This document shows positions 49,009-58,734 of a stretch of DNA of 64,000 bases, piece by piece. Within the stretch, counting starts at the first letter, position 1; each line of letters starts with the position of its first letter. The stretch is from the NCBI GenBank assembly GCA_024138025.1, contig JAMXBD010003391.1, positions 58,711 through 122,710 on the forward strand. Direction: 5' to 3'. The notes under the pieces are model-generated. The model did no database searches and was not told the DNA's origin. It saw nothing but the letters and a program-made list of their open reading frames with translations. The position numbers and the translations under genes are program-made. This DNA comes from Combretum micranthum. Lineage: Eukaryota; Streptophyta; Magnoliopsida; Myrtales; Combretaceae.

Positions 49009-50652
49009 TTGGATGCTACAGAGCAATTCATACCTCAGAATGGGTTTGAAGAATTGAAGAAGAACAATGAAGCACAACTGAAACCTTCGATTGAAGAACC
49101 ACCGATGCTTGAATTGAAGCAGCTGCCAAATTTTCTTGAATATGCTTTCTTGGAGAAGGATTCTAAGCTGCCAGTGATCATTGCTTCAGACTTATCGGAT
49201 GAACAGAAAGAGCAACTAATTTCGATCCTAAAAGCACACAAGCGAGCAATTGCTTGGAAGATCTCTGATATAAGAGGTGTTAATCCATCCTTCTGTACTC
49301 ATAAAATTTTGTTAGAAGAAGGTTACAAGCCTGTTGTTCAACCCCAAAGAAGGCTAAACCCGAATATGAAGGATGTGGTTAAGAAGGAAGTTATAAAGCT
49401 ACTTGATGCTGGGATGATATATCCTATATCTGATAGTTCTTGGGTTAGTCCAACACAAGTAGTACCCAAGAAAGGAGGGATGACTGTGGTCCCAAATGAG
49501 AAAAATGAACTCATTCCAATGAGAACTGTAACTGGATGGCGAGTTTGCATAGACTATAGAAGATTAAATGAAGCCACCAGAAAGGACCATTTCCCGCTGC
49601 CATTTATAGATCAGATGTTAGAGAGGCTTGCCGGACATATGTACTACTGTTATCTTGATGGGATGTCCGGGTACTTCCAAATACCTATAGCTCCAGAGGA
49701 TCAAGAGAAAACAACATTCACCTGTCCCTATGGCACTTATGCCTATAGGAGGATGCCCTTTGGGCTTTGTAATGCACCGGCTACATTTCAGCGGTGCATG
49801 TTAGCAATCTTTGATGATTTGGTGGAGAAAATTATGGAAGTATTTATGGATGATTTCTCGGTCTTTGGAAATTCATTTGGTGAATGCTTGGCTAACTTGG
49901 AGAAGGTTTTGATCCGTTGTGAAGAAACCAACCTGGTACTTAATTGGGAAAAATGCCATTTTATGTGCAAGGAAGGAATTGTGCTTGGGCACAAGGTTTC
50001 GGAGAAAGGGATTGAAGTTGATCGAGCAAAGATTGAAGTCATTGAACAACTTCCACCTCCAACTTCAGTGAAGGCCATTAGAAGTTTTCTTGGACATGCC
50101 GGTTTTTATCGACGATTCATTAAGGACTTCTCCAAGATAGCTCGCCCCATGACAAGGCTATTGGAGAAGGATGCTGCTTTTGATTTTAACCAAGAATGCC
50201 TTGATGCTTTCAATCTTTTGAAGGCAAAGTTGACAACAGCTCCAATCATGATAGTTCCTGATTGGAACCTTCCATTTGAACTAATGTGTGATGCGAGTGA
50301 CTTTGCTGTGGGTGCTGTCCTTGGACAAAGACGTGAGAAACATTTCCGACCAATATACTACGCCAGTAAGACGCTCAACAGTGCTCAGGAGAACTATACC
50401 ACAACAGAGAAGGAATTATTGGCGGTAGTATTTGCTTTCGACAAATTTCGATCTTATCTTGTTTTATCTAAAGTTGTTGTGTATACAGATCATTCTGCTT
50501 TGAAGTTTCTGTTGTCCAAAACTGATGCTAAACCTAGGTTGATCCGATGGATTTTGCTTTTACAAGAATTTGACCTAGAGATCCGTGATAAAAAGGGAGC
50601 AGAAAACTTAGCTGCAGATCATTTGTCAAGGTTGGAAAATCAACCTAAGTGA
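49009..50652 (+). pseudogene. pol: Athila reverse transcriptase and RNase H, one open segment
   Basis: This 547-codon open segment is the best-preserved coding part of the window. RT: palm motif [18 protein letters not shown] around residues 215-232 (catalytic D217), the [19 protein letters not shown] block, and FMDD at 279-282. RNase H: acidic residues at D428 (CDAS), E469 (EKELLAV), D494 ([11 protein letters not shown]) and D537 (AADHLSRLE). It makes the cDNA copy of the element RNA and degrades the template. ATG 49,009 is only the first in-frame methionine. The reading frame enters from about 48,965, and near 50,643 a frameshift leads to the integrase part. All catalytic residues are present, but the segment is cut off from gag and integrase. 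Confidence 0.92.
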
Positions 50653-52018
50653 CCCTGATGAGGAAGACATTGATGACAACTTTCCTGAAGAAAGACTTCT
50701 TGCAGTTTGTGAGCGTTTGAGTACTAAATTACCATGGTTTGCTGATATTGCTAACTATCTTGCTGCAGGAATTCTCCCTGATGATTTAGATCGCCATGCT
50801 AAAAAGAAGTTTTTCTCTGATTTAAAACATTATTATTGGGAGGATCCTTTTCTTTTCAGGGTTTGTGCAGATCAAATCATAAGACGATGTGTGACTCATG
50901 AGGAAGGTTGGAAGATTCTATTTGACTGCCATTCAGGCCCTACTGGGGGACATTATATGCCAATCGGACAGCGCATAAAGTTATGGAGGTAGGTTTTTAT
51001 TGGCCTTCAATTTTTAAAGATGCTCACCGTTTTGTTCTTTCTTGTGATAGATGCCAGAGAATAGGAAATACATCTAGACGGGATGAAATGCCTCAGAATT
51101 ATATCTTGGCATGTGAAGTATTTGATCTTTGGGGCATTGATTTTGTTGGACCGCTTCCCACATCTTTCGGGAATAAATACATACTAGTGGCAGTGGACTA
51201 CGTTTCCAAATGGGTGGAAGCTCAAGCTTTACCCACCAATGATGCCCGGGTAGTATGTAAATTCTTGAAAAAGCTGTTTTCAAGGTTTGGATTTCCTAGA
51301 GCTATTATTAGTGACAGAGGAACACATTTCTGTAATTCTCAACTAGAAAAAGTTTTGAGGAGATATGGGGTTACTCATCGAATCGCCACACCTTACCATC
51401 CTCAGACAAGCGGTCAAGTTGAAGTGTCAAATCGAGAGTTGAAAAGGATCCTTGAAAAGACGGTTAGTCATCACAGAAGAGATTGGGGAGAAACTCGATG
51501 ATGCCTTGTGGGCGTACAGGACTGCTTACAAAACACCTTTGGGGACGACTCCCTATAGATTGGTGTATGGGAAAGCGTGCCACCTTCCGGTGGAAATTGA
51601 ACATAAGGCGTATTGGGCAATCAAGCAAGTGAACTTTGATTTAGGTTCATCGGGACTCAAAAGGAAATTTCAGTTGAATGAATTAGATGAATGGAGGATG
51701 ACTGCATATGAAAATATGAAACTTTACAAGGAAAAAACGAAACGATTTCATGATGCACACATTCGTCATCCAAAGAAGTTCAAGGTAGGGGATCAAGTGC
51801 TTTTATTTAACTCCCGGTTGAAGCTTTTCCCGGGCAAGTTGAAATCGAGATGGTCCGGGCCTTTTCTGGTAAAGCAAATTTTTCCACATGGTGCTGTGGA
51901 GTTGGAGCATCCTGAGCAAGGCACGTTTAAGGTGAATGGCCAAAGAATCAAATTGTACTTAGGAGGAGGAGCAGAAAACGAGGACCGGGAGGAGTTTAAA
52001 CTCCATCCAGATAATTAG
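50653..52018 (+). pseudogene. pol: Athila integrase, broken by frameshifts
   Basis: After a shift near 50,643 the frame reads DPDEEDIDDNFPEERLLAV and continues in 50,717-50,992 with the HH part of the zinc finger ([10 protein letters not shown]). A shift near 50,980 leads to 50,983-51,501, with the CC part (CDRC, residues 21-24) and the catalytic core: D53 in [11 protein letters not shown]111 in [10 protein letters not shown] and E147 in [12 protein letters not shown], a D,D-35-E arrangement. Another shift near 51,490 leads to 51,452-52,018, with [17 protein letters not shown] and the C-terminal [18 protein letters not shown], ending at the stop at 52,016. It inserts the cDNA, giving 5-bp TSDs. 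All catalytic residues survive. No chromodomain is present, as expected for Athila. Confidence 0.9.
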
Positions 52019-52035
52019 CTTTGAAGAGCTTGAGA

Positions 52036-52083
52036 ACGTCGAGCCAACGACGTTAAACAACAGCGCTTCTTGGGAGGCAACCC
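52036..52083 (+). promoter_or_regulatory. Conserved motif after pol
   Basis: The sequence CGTCGAGCCAACGACG, TTAAACAACAGCGC and TTCTTGGGAGGCAACCCA follows the integrase stop by about 20 bases. From memory, very similar sequence follows pol in many Athila-group elements. It is non-coding in all frames here. Its role is unknown. A strong splice donor, TAG/GTAAGT, follows at 52,099 and a second, CTAG/GTAAGT, at 52,256. Confidence 0.5.
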
Positions 52084-52348
52084 ATGTCTGACTTTGATAG
52101 GTAAGTTTTTCTTTTTCTTTTTTTCTATCCTAACATCCCGATTTTGCAGATTGTTGAGCCATAGTCGAATGAGATACTTGAGTTTTCATGCTAAGTGTGG
52201 GAAAATCATAACCAAGGAAGGTAAAGAGGAGGATTTCAAACCGCTAAGTGTTCTAGGTAAGTATTCTATCATATGTATTATTTTAAACCTTTGACACTTA
52301 GGATCATTCAAAAAAAAAAAAAAATTTGACTCCCAGTGTACACTACCA

Positions 52349-52760
52349 TAGTACACGACCAGTGTACTAGAGTAGTGTAGGAATTCTAGCTACTGTGCCT
52401 TCATGAGTCATAGTACACGACCAGTGTACTAGACTAGTGTATGAATTCTAGCTACTGTGCTTTCACGAATCATTCTACACTACTCGTGTATTAGGGTAGT
52501 GTACGTTTGCATAGCTACTGTAAAGTCATGAGTCAATGTACACGACTCGTGTACACTGCCGTGTTTAAAATCAAGCAAGCTGTGGAGTCATGAGTCGTTC
52601 TACACGACTCATGTAGGAGGCAGTGTACAAAAATGAGCAACCTGAGGAGTCACGAGTCGCTCTACACGACTCGTGTAGGAGGGCGTGTATGTTCACTTTG
52701 CTGCTGAGGAGTCACGAGTCAAGCTACACGGCCGTGTAGCACGGGTCGTGTACACCTCCA
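52349..52760 (+). repeat. 62-bp tandem array with a palindrome in every unit
   Basis: Six complete units are at 52,349-52,410, 52,411-52,472, 52,473-52,535, 52,536-52,597, 52,598-52,659 and 52,660-52,721, of 62, 62, 63, 62, 62 and 62 bp. A partial unit runs from 52,722. Every unit starts with a version of TACACGACTCGTGTA, has a second GTGTA word about 15 bases on, and ends with a GAGTCAYGAGTC-like part. Units are diverged in between, while the period is kept. A partial unit also precedes the array (from about 52,329) and related words recur at 53,447-53,500. It is not a CRISPR array. Confidence 0.9.
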
Positions 52761-52926
52761 TTCCTTGCATTTCGCGCACGAGGTATTAATCTTTCACTCC
52801 ATTACATTTCCCACTCCTACACAACACGACACACACTACACTCCTCTCACTCCATTACACAATCACATTACCAACACACCATTACACATCAAGGACTCAC
52901 GATCGGGATCACCATCATCAACGAAG

Positions 52927-53643
52927 GTATGATTTAACTTCTTCCTATTCCTCATTGCATGTTCTTTATTAGTTCATTTAGCTATGCGAAAGTTGTGGAG
53001 TTTTGGAGATTTGCGAAGTTGCGACAAATATGGGTGAAGCATGATTTTGTTGTTGGTGGATGCGTGTTGTTGATGATCATCTTTGAAATGCTAGTTATGT
53101 TTTCCTTTGCTCTAATCATGCATGGTTTTCGCACAAATTGCATTTCTAGGGTTCATGTGAGATTTTTAATTGAAAGAAAAATTGGGGCTTTTGTGTTTTT
53201 AGTGCAATTAGATCATTCTAATATACAATGCACATGTTAAATTGGAGAAATTCTTGCTAGGTCATCCTAATCGCAATTCTAGGGTTTGTTTTGTGCGAAA
53301 ATTGGGATTTGAAGGAAAATTGGTTGAAATTTTGGTAATTGAAGTTGGTTTATTGTTTTAGTGACAACCATGATTTTCAACACGAGTTCTTACACGAGTG
53401 ATTTTCCCGCGTTCGTGTTGATTTTAAAATTTTACAAATTTTTTTTGGTTGTACACTACCCCTACACTAGTCGTGTACAATGACTAGTGTACACACAGCT
53501 TCAATGCAACTTTCGCACACTTGTTCCGCTTTGTTCTCCTTGTTCTTAATATTGCTTCTCATGATCTATATGACTTCTTGTGCAACAATTTTGAGTTTTG
53601 TATCTCTTTTTATACTAAAATTTGTTCTCTCATTTGTATGTAG
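52927..53643 (+). other. Putative 5' UTR intron before the ORF-1-like gene
   Basis: The donor is CGAAG/GTATG and the acceptor is TTTGTATGTAG. Exon 2 begins one base before the ATG at 53,645. The upstream exon would start after the 62-bp array, in pyrimidine-rich sequence at about 52,790-52,926. The decayed relative has an intron-like segment at the equivalent place (8,824-9,681). Frame 52,959-53,240 lies inside and shows no domain. Confidence 0.6.
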
Positions 53644-53644
53644 G

Positions 53645-55057
53645 ATGGCAAGAACAAAAGAAGTAAGTAAGAAGTCTAAATCCTCTCAATCTACTTCAAC
53701 ACCACCTTCAAAGAAAAGAAAAGTCTCACAAGCTAAAAAGGCTAGTCCACTATTGTCTGATCAACTATGGAGCAAGGCTAGGAAAACTAGGTTGGACAAG
53801 AAGCCTTTTGGAGCTCACAAGTATGTAAATTGGGTCATGCTTGATGAATATGGTAAGGAGCAACGGATTCGTGAGCTCTTGTCTTTGGGACCATGGGAGG
53901 AACTGTTTGCTATTAGGACTCCTGCTTATAGGAGTATCACTTTGGAGGTGCTTACAACTTTAAGACATGAGGAGGAGGATGATAGATCCATCGATGAAGA
54001 TATGTTGTCATTTCAAGCTTTTGGGAAAGTGTACAAGATTACTTTAGCTCAGTTCTGTCAGTATATGGGTTTGTACACTCAAGAGGAAATTACATCATCT
54101 GAGTTTCATTCTTTACCAGTGGGTCTACCCCGAACAGTGGAGCCCAAGATTACTGGCAGGAGTTGTGTGATTGCGCTATTCGGTATAAGCCATCTAGATC
54201 TAAAGCGTCTGCCATGGTAAGTGATGATTACAAGATTATTCACCACCTTTTATCTCATACGATTGGTGCCAGAAAAAGTAGTAACGGAGTGGTGAATAAC
54301 TTTGAGCTGAGCTATTTATATAGCATTGATAAGAGACGCAAGATCAATGTTGGGATTGAATTAGCACTTTTTCTCATTCGGCAAGCTACAGACACCCGGA
54401 CGAAGGGAATTTTTTGTGGAGGTTATATCACTAAGCTGCTCATGGGGATGGAGATTTGGAAGGACCCGTCACCTACTGATGTTAAGGTTGATATTAAACC
54501 TGTTCTGGATGGGCCCTTCAGACATTGGGGACTTAAGAAGATATATATGGGGCAGAGTTCTTCTAGAGAATATTCTACACCTCCTCGACCTACCACGAGC
54601 GATCCAGCTGGTTCTCTTAGGGGATCATCTGGTGGGTCTGATATGCTGTTGTCCAGACAAGAGTTCGAGGCGGCGGAGAGACGGCATGAGAAAGAAAGAT
54701 TAAAGAATAAGAAATTTAGAAAGCCGTTTGGAGTTTTCTCCAAACACTTGCTGGGTGTTTCTCCCCACCACCTAGGAATCTCCCGACTTATGAGTCCTCA
54801 CCTGAGAGGATTATTTCTGAGGAAACTCCACAACCTAGGGTGTATCAAAGGAAAGGAAAAGCTCCAATTGTTGCTGAGCAATTAACTTCTGAAGAAGAAG
54901 CGGTTGCTACTTCTGTAATGAGGAGGAAACTGATGATAATGAGGAGGATATCAATGAAGAAGAGGATGAGAATGAGGATGATGATGAAGATGATGACGAT
55001 GATGATGATGAGGATGACGAAGATGATGCAGATGATGATGAGGAGGGGGATAAGTGA
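53645..55057 (+). pseudogene. ATHILA ORF-1-like gene downstream of pol, broken
   Basis: ATG 53,645 follows the acceptor and begins MARTKEVSKKSKSSQS. A basic stretch with KKRKV near residue 20 looks like a nuclear localisation signal. The first piece, to 54,220, has the domain core (WEELFAIRTPAYRSITLEVL, FQAFGKVYKITLAQFCQYMG). A shift near 54,150 leads to 54,163-54,885 (IIHHLLSHTIGARKS, RQATDTRTKGIFCGGYITK). A shift near 54,720 gives the frame with YQRKGKAPIVAEQL, and one near 54,915 gives an acidic tail rich in Asp and Glu (54,930-55,054) before TGA at 55,055. Upstream frame to 53,480 is intron. It resembles, from memory, the ATHILA ORF-1 family of unknown function. I see no signal peptide or membrane segment, so an envelope role is not supported. 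Confidence 0.75.
54930..55054 (+). repeat. GAT/GAG-rich low-complexity run coding the acidic tail
   Basis: A purine-rich trinucleotide run made largely of GAT, GAC, GAG and GAA. Read in the frame ending at the TGA at 55,055 it gives an almost uninterrupted Asp/Glu tail. Confidence 0.85.
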
Positions 55058-56667
55058 TGTACCCTCGCTGGATTTGATTTGATTTGATATATCCATTTGT
55101 TTTCTTTTAGACTTTCTATCTGATGGTCTGTTCTTATTGAGATCCCCTTGTGGGAAGACTCTTTTGCTGCTGGTTTATAATGTTGATGATGGATGTTTAG
55201 GATAGGTTAACTTTTTCTTTTTGTTTTGATTTTTTTTAGGTCAAGCTGGCTCAATTTTGTTTAGGGTTCACGAACCTTTACTTCTGATGGTGCTGCAGTC
55301 AGCTATTCCCTGGAAACTGCTTTCATATGGGGAAGTTCTTATCTTTATTCCTTTATTTCTTCTTTTCCTACTTTGCATTGCATTGTGAGACATTGGGGAC
55401 ACTGTCTCAATTAAGTGTGGGGAAGGGGTATTCTGAAAGGAATATATTTGGGTCTTGATAGAAATTTGAATGTACTTGATTGATCATATTATATTGTTGA
55501 TGAATTTGAATTATTGAACCCAAGTTTTTAAATCAAAATTCCCCCACTTACAAGTTTGCAAATGTGCTTGGCAGTTGAATATGAATTAAGTTAAGATAAA
55601 TCTTGAAAATATACTCTTTAAAATTATTTGAATTAGCATTCAATTTAAAGTAAAAGCGACTTACATAGTACCTTACTCACCTATTTTGTAGTTGGTATAC
55701 TTGGTTAAATTTTTGGATAAAATCTAGGTGGGGTAATCTTACTTGCTATTTAACAATGGAATTTAGAGTTTAGAAGTGGTTGAAGTCCTTAGTTGAAAGT
55801 TAAACGGTTATGTTTTTAAGCTTGTTGATTTGTATATTTTCTTTTCAAAAATTTTGAGAGCCCTCTTAATATTTTGTGAAAGAGCATATGATGTTTATCA
55901 CATGGTGATCCTTTATTAATAACTTCTTTGAATTGAAAAAAAAAAAAAAGAGAAGAAGGAGAACACAATCTTTACTCCAATGACTCAAGCAATTGAGTTA
56001 TGAGTATTCTGAACTTGAATGTTAGAGTGAGGGAGAGTTCGATGGGGTCCCTTTAAAACCTGGTTACTTGGGTGATGAGCCCGGGATATACCGACTCAAT
56101 GAACTCACTATAACGAGAAGGGAGGAAATGAAAAAGTTCATTATATGAGCTTTGAACAAATAATAAGAGCTGAAAAGATACGGGCTACACCCCGTCCAAA
56201 GGAAATTCCTTTGAAGGCTATAAAAAAAAAAAAAGAGAGAAATTCAAAGAGATTTAAAATGAAGGAGAAAATCCAAGGGAAAAACAGATGCAATTACTTT
56301 CATTTTATATTATTGTGCTTAGAGAAGTGGGTGAAAAGTTTATATACTTGTTAACAGGTGGTGAAGTATAACTGGGTCTCTTTTGCTATTGTTTGACTTT
56401 GTAATTACTTTATAACTTGGAATCTACTTTTAAATGGTGAGGGTAAAGTTTGACTTACCTGGATTAATCTTAAAATTTTGATTTTAGTATGCTAATTACA
56501 TTTATACGGTAGGTTTGAGCAATAGGTACAAAGTGAGTCGCTACGGTTTAAAAGACTGATGAATGCTAAATGAACTCGAATTTATGAAGAATTCATGGGT
56601 ATATTTGATGATGGATTTTCTTTGTTGTTTACTTGAGGACAAGCAAACGATTAAGTGTGGGGAAGTT
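55058..56667 (+). other. 3' non-coding block of the Athila-type element, with two purine tracts
   Basis: There is no credible gene; the frame at 56,145-56,354 has no domain. A polypurine-like TTAAGTGTGGGGAAGGGG lies at 55,411-55,428, shortly after GACATTGGGGACACTGTCTC. The tract AAGTGTGGGGAAGTT at 56,653-56,667 directly precedes the 3' LTR and is the expected plus-strand primer. Between them lie phrases shared with 10,911-12,511: TACCTTACTCACCTA, TACTTGGGTGATGAGC, CACTATAACGAGAAGGGAGG and ACTTGAGGACAAGCAAACG. Confidence 0.75.
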
Positions 56668-58015
56668 TGATAAGTGTTTTAAGACCCTCATTATTTGTGC
56701 ATTATTGAACATATTTTATATGCTATTTAAGTAAGTCATTAAAGGAAAGAACTTTTATTGGGTTAATTACTTGTTTCAGGGATGATTATGGAATAATGAA
56801 GCTTTTTAAGAGATTCATCATGAAAGAAACCAAGTTATTGAAGGATTATGGAGCCTAGATGAAGTTACTGGTCATACACTAGTAATTATACACTACTAGT
56901 GTAGATTTGGAGGATAAACTTGAAGAAAAATCAGCTTTTTCAATGTACACGACCCAGGCTACACGGGTAGTGTAGGATGAGTAGTGTACACATGACAAAA
57001 GGAAAATGCGCTGGAATTAAGTTGTACACGCCCCGAGCTACACGAGTCGTGTAGGGTACCCGTGTATATGCAATTTTGTATAAATACAGCCTTCTTTCAT
57101 TGTTTGAGAAGGGAGAGAGTCAGATATCATTTTCTAACCCTAAGTTCGTCTTTTGGAGAGCTTTTCAAGGAGAATTGACGGCACAACCATCCGGAATCAC
57201 AACAATTGTTTCAAGGGGGTTTTTGTTATTATGATTCATTTAAACTCTTCTAGATCTATTGTTCTTATAGTTTATCATATGGAAGAGTAGATTTGTATGC
57301 CCTAGGTTTTGTGAAACCCTAACTCATGTTCTGAATTGTTATCAATTGATGAAGTTTTGATCTTGAATTCATTCATGTGATTTAATTGTCTTGTGATAAT
57401 TTTCTGGCCAGGATTATTGCTTGTTTGATTCTTATTAGTTAGAAAGAGATTTCAACTAATAGGATAGATCTTACATGAATGATAAATTTGCATGTTTCAC
57501 CTAGACATAGGGAGGCTTCGAATTTCTGCTATAAAGATTAAATCTTTATTTAGGGTTTGTGAGTTTTATGCAATTTTACATTGGCGTGAGTGAAGGAAGA
57601 GATTCCCATTTTCTCATGTAAAATTAGGAATCAATTGACTTGAAGAGAGTAATTGGTTTAATTTAGAAACCCTGCAGTTCAAGATTTGATTTTTCATCAG
57701 TTAATTTTATCATAAGTATTAAGGGTTAGGGTGGATCAAAACTAGGGGCATTGTTGTGAATTGAATTAAATTAAGGAAAGCTCTCATATTCTATAATTAG
57801 GGTTTGTCAATTATTAGCATAATTAGTCATTAGGGTTAATACAATCTTTTGATAATTTAGACTAGATAGTAGTGAAAGGGTATTACTAGTAATTGCCCAT
57901 AGATCTTAGGACGACATCCGAGTTAATTTATATACTACAAGATAGGTGCGCTGCCTTGTGTGGATTTGAATTAATTGGATTATAAATTTTATACTTGGTG
58001 ATCATACACACATCA
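56668..58015 (+). repeat. 3' LTR of the Athila-type element (1,348 bp)
   Basis: It runs from TGATAAGTG to CACACATCA, preceded by the polypurine tract. It keeps the palindromes of the 5' LTR (TACACTACTAGTGTA at 56,889-56,903) and a TATA box at 57,079-57,086. Differences from the 5' LTR are scattered single-base changes and 1-4 bp indels. Confidence 0.95.
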
Positions 58016-58287
58016 ATTCTCCTCAACTCCTTCTCTAACCCTATAATTTCATTCAAATTATATTACCAGAAATCACAACTACAATTTTTATAAATCAAAA
58101 AGATTAAAACTTTAAAATACTTACCTAAATTCAGTTCTAAATCCTTTTAACACCAAAACCAGATCTATAGATAATCAGAGTTTTCTCCAATCTATCTTCA
58201 AACAATAGAAATTTCAAAGGAACTATAAAATTGTATATCTTAAAGGAAAAATGGTTATTCAATTACCTAATCTGATCCCCAATTTTC
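58016..58287 (-). mobile_element. Second copy of the 2.2 kb LTR family, part 2
   Basis: It continues the sequence interrupted at 45,090, starting with the Athila TSD copy ATTCT. AT-rich, non-coding, colinear in position with about 24,480-24,800 of the solo copy. It is cut at 58,288 by a copia LTR. The rest of it should lie beyond the window. Confidence 0.65.
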
Positions 58288-58523
58288 TGTTGGCGTGAAG
58301 ACTCCTAGAATTAGGAGTTTATGGCTGGTCAATGAATATCATTAATTAGGAGTTTATGGCTGTATTACAAGGTCAATGAATATAATTGGAAACAAAATCA
58401 ATCGTCATTATAGCAAATCTGTATACCAAAAATAGGAGAGCTTGATTATGTATAAATACCTATGTATGTAGAAAAGAAAAGATAATAAAAAAAACCTAGA
58501 ATATTTATTTCTTATTGAAAACA
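58288..58523 (+). repeat. Copia 5' LTR (236 bp)
   Basis: It opens TGTTGGCGTG and closes TTGAAAACA, directly before the primer site. Inside is a short direct duplication of ATTAGGAGTTTATGGCTG plus GGTCAATGAATAT, about 37 bp apart, and TATAAATACC near 58,453. Confidence 0.85.
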
Positions 58524-58535
58524 TGGTATCAGAGC
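58524..58535 (+). promoter_or_regulatory. Primer-binding site, initiator tRNA-Met
   Basis: TGGTATCAGAGC immediately after the LTR, the usual primer site of plant copia elements. Confidence 0.9.
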
Positions 58536-58569
58536 AAGTTTTCAATTCCCATCCTCCTCTATATAGACA

Positions 58570-58734
58570 ACACTGAAGCAAATAACATCCTACAACTCGA
58601 TAGCTAGTGAAGATTTGCAGTCACTAGAAACCTCTGAAATCTCTTCTTCATCTATCTTGGCAGAACTCATTACCAGAATGACAGAAATCCTATCTAAGAA
58701 TTCCGATACAACCTCAACAATGGATATAGCTGCT
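58570..58734 (+). pseudogene. gag: Copia gag, N-terminal fragment
   Basis: Leader and the first gag codons, with pieces reading like LAELITRMTEILSKN and MDIAA. It ends inside a codon run split by the LTR inserted at 58,735. Coding resumes at 62,181 after the TSD copy. No clear domain lies in this short piece. Confidence 0.6.

Larger units (their letters stand above)
45091..58015 (+). mobile_element. Complete Athila-type Ty3/gypsy retrotransposon, 12.9 kb
   Basis: Two LTRs bound the element, and both outer flanks are ATTCT (45,086-45,090 and 58,016-58,020), a perfect 5-bp TSD. Order: LTR, primer-binding site, gag, protease, RT/RNase H, integrase, a conserved post-pol motif, a 62-bp tandem array, a putative intron, an ORF-1-like gene, a long 3' non-coding block, a polypurine tract, LTR. 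The gag and RT sequence and the downstream ORF identify the Athila group. By eye the LTRs differ by roughly 15 substitutions and ten small indels over 1.35 kb, so insertion is fairly recent. Some ten frame breaks suggest it is not autonomous now, unless they are sequencing errors. Confidence 0.93.

Noticed and set aside
52101..52149. A very short intron between GTAAGT and TTTTGCAG
   Set aside because: At 49 bases it is shorter than usual plant introns. The donor may be real but is more likely paired with the acceptor at 53,643.
52349..52760. Evenly spaced repeats that could suggest a CRISPR array
   Set aside because: The units are contiguous 62-bp tandem repeats with diverged filler, not identical repeats with unique spacers. 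The context is a plant retrotransposon and no cas genes are present.
53480..53644. Upstream extension of the ORF-1-like gene, hydrophobic and signal-like
   Set aside because: It lies upstream of a good splice acceptor and contains the palindromic words. The decayed relative also has its ATG right after the acceptor, so this part is best read as intron.
53645..55057. Envelope gene, as sometimes proposed for genes after pol in Athila elements
   Set aside because: No signal peptide or transmembrane segment is visible in any frame. The basic N-terminus and acidic C-terminus do not fit a surface glycoprotein.
54840..55082. Methionine- and arginine-rich 80-residue frame
   Set aside because: It is the shifted reading of a GAT/GAG run whose proper frame codes an Asp/Glu tail ending at the TGA at 55,055.
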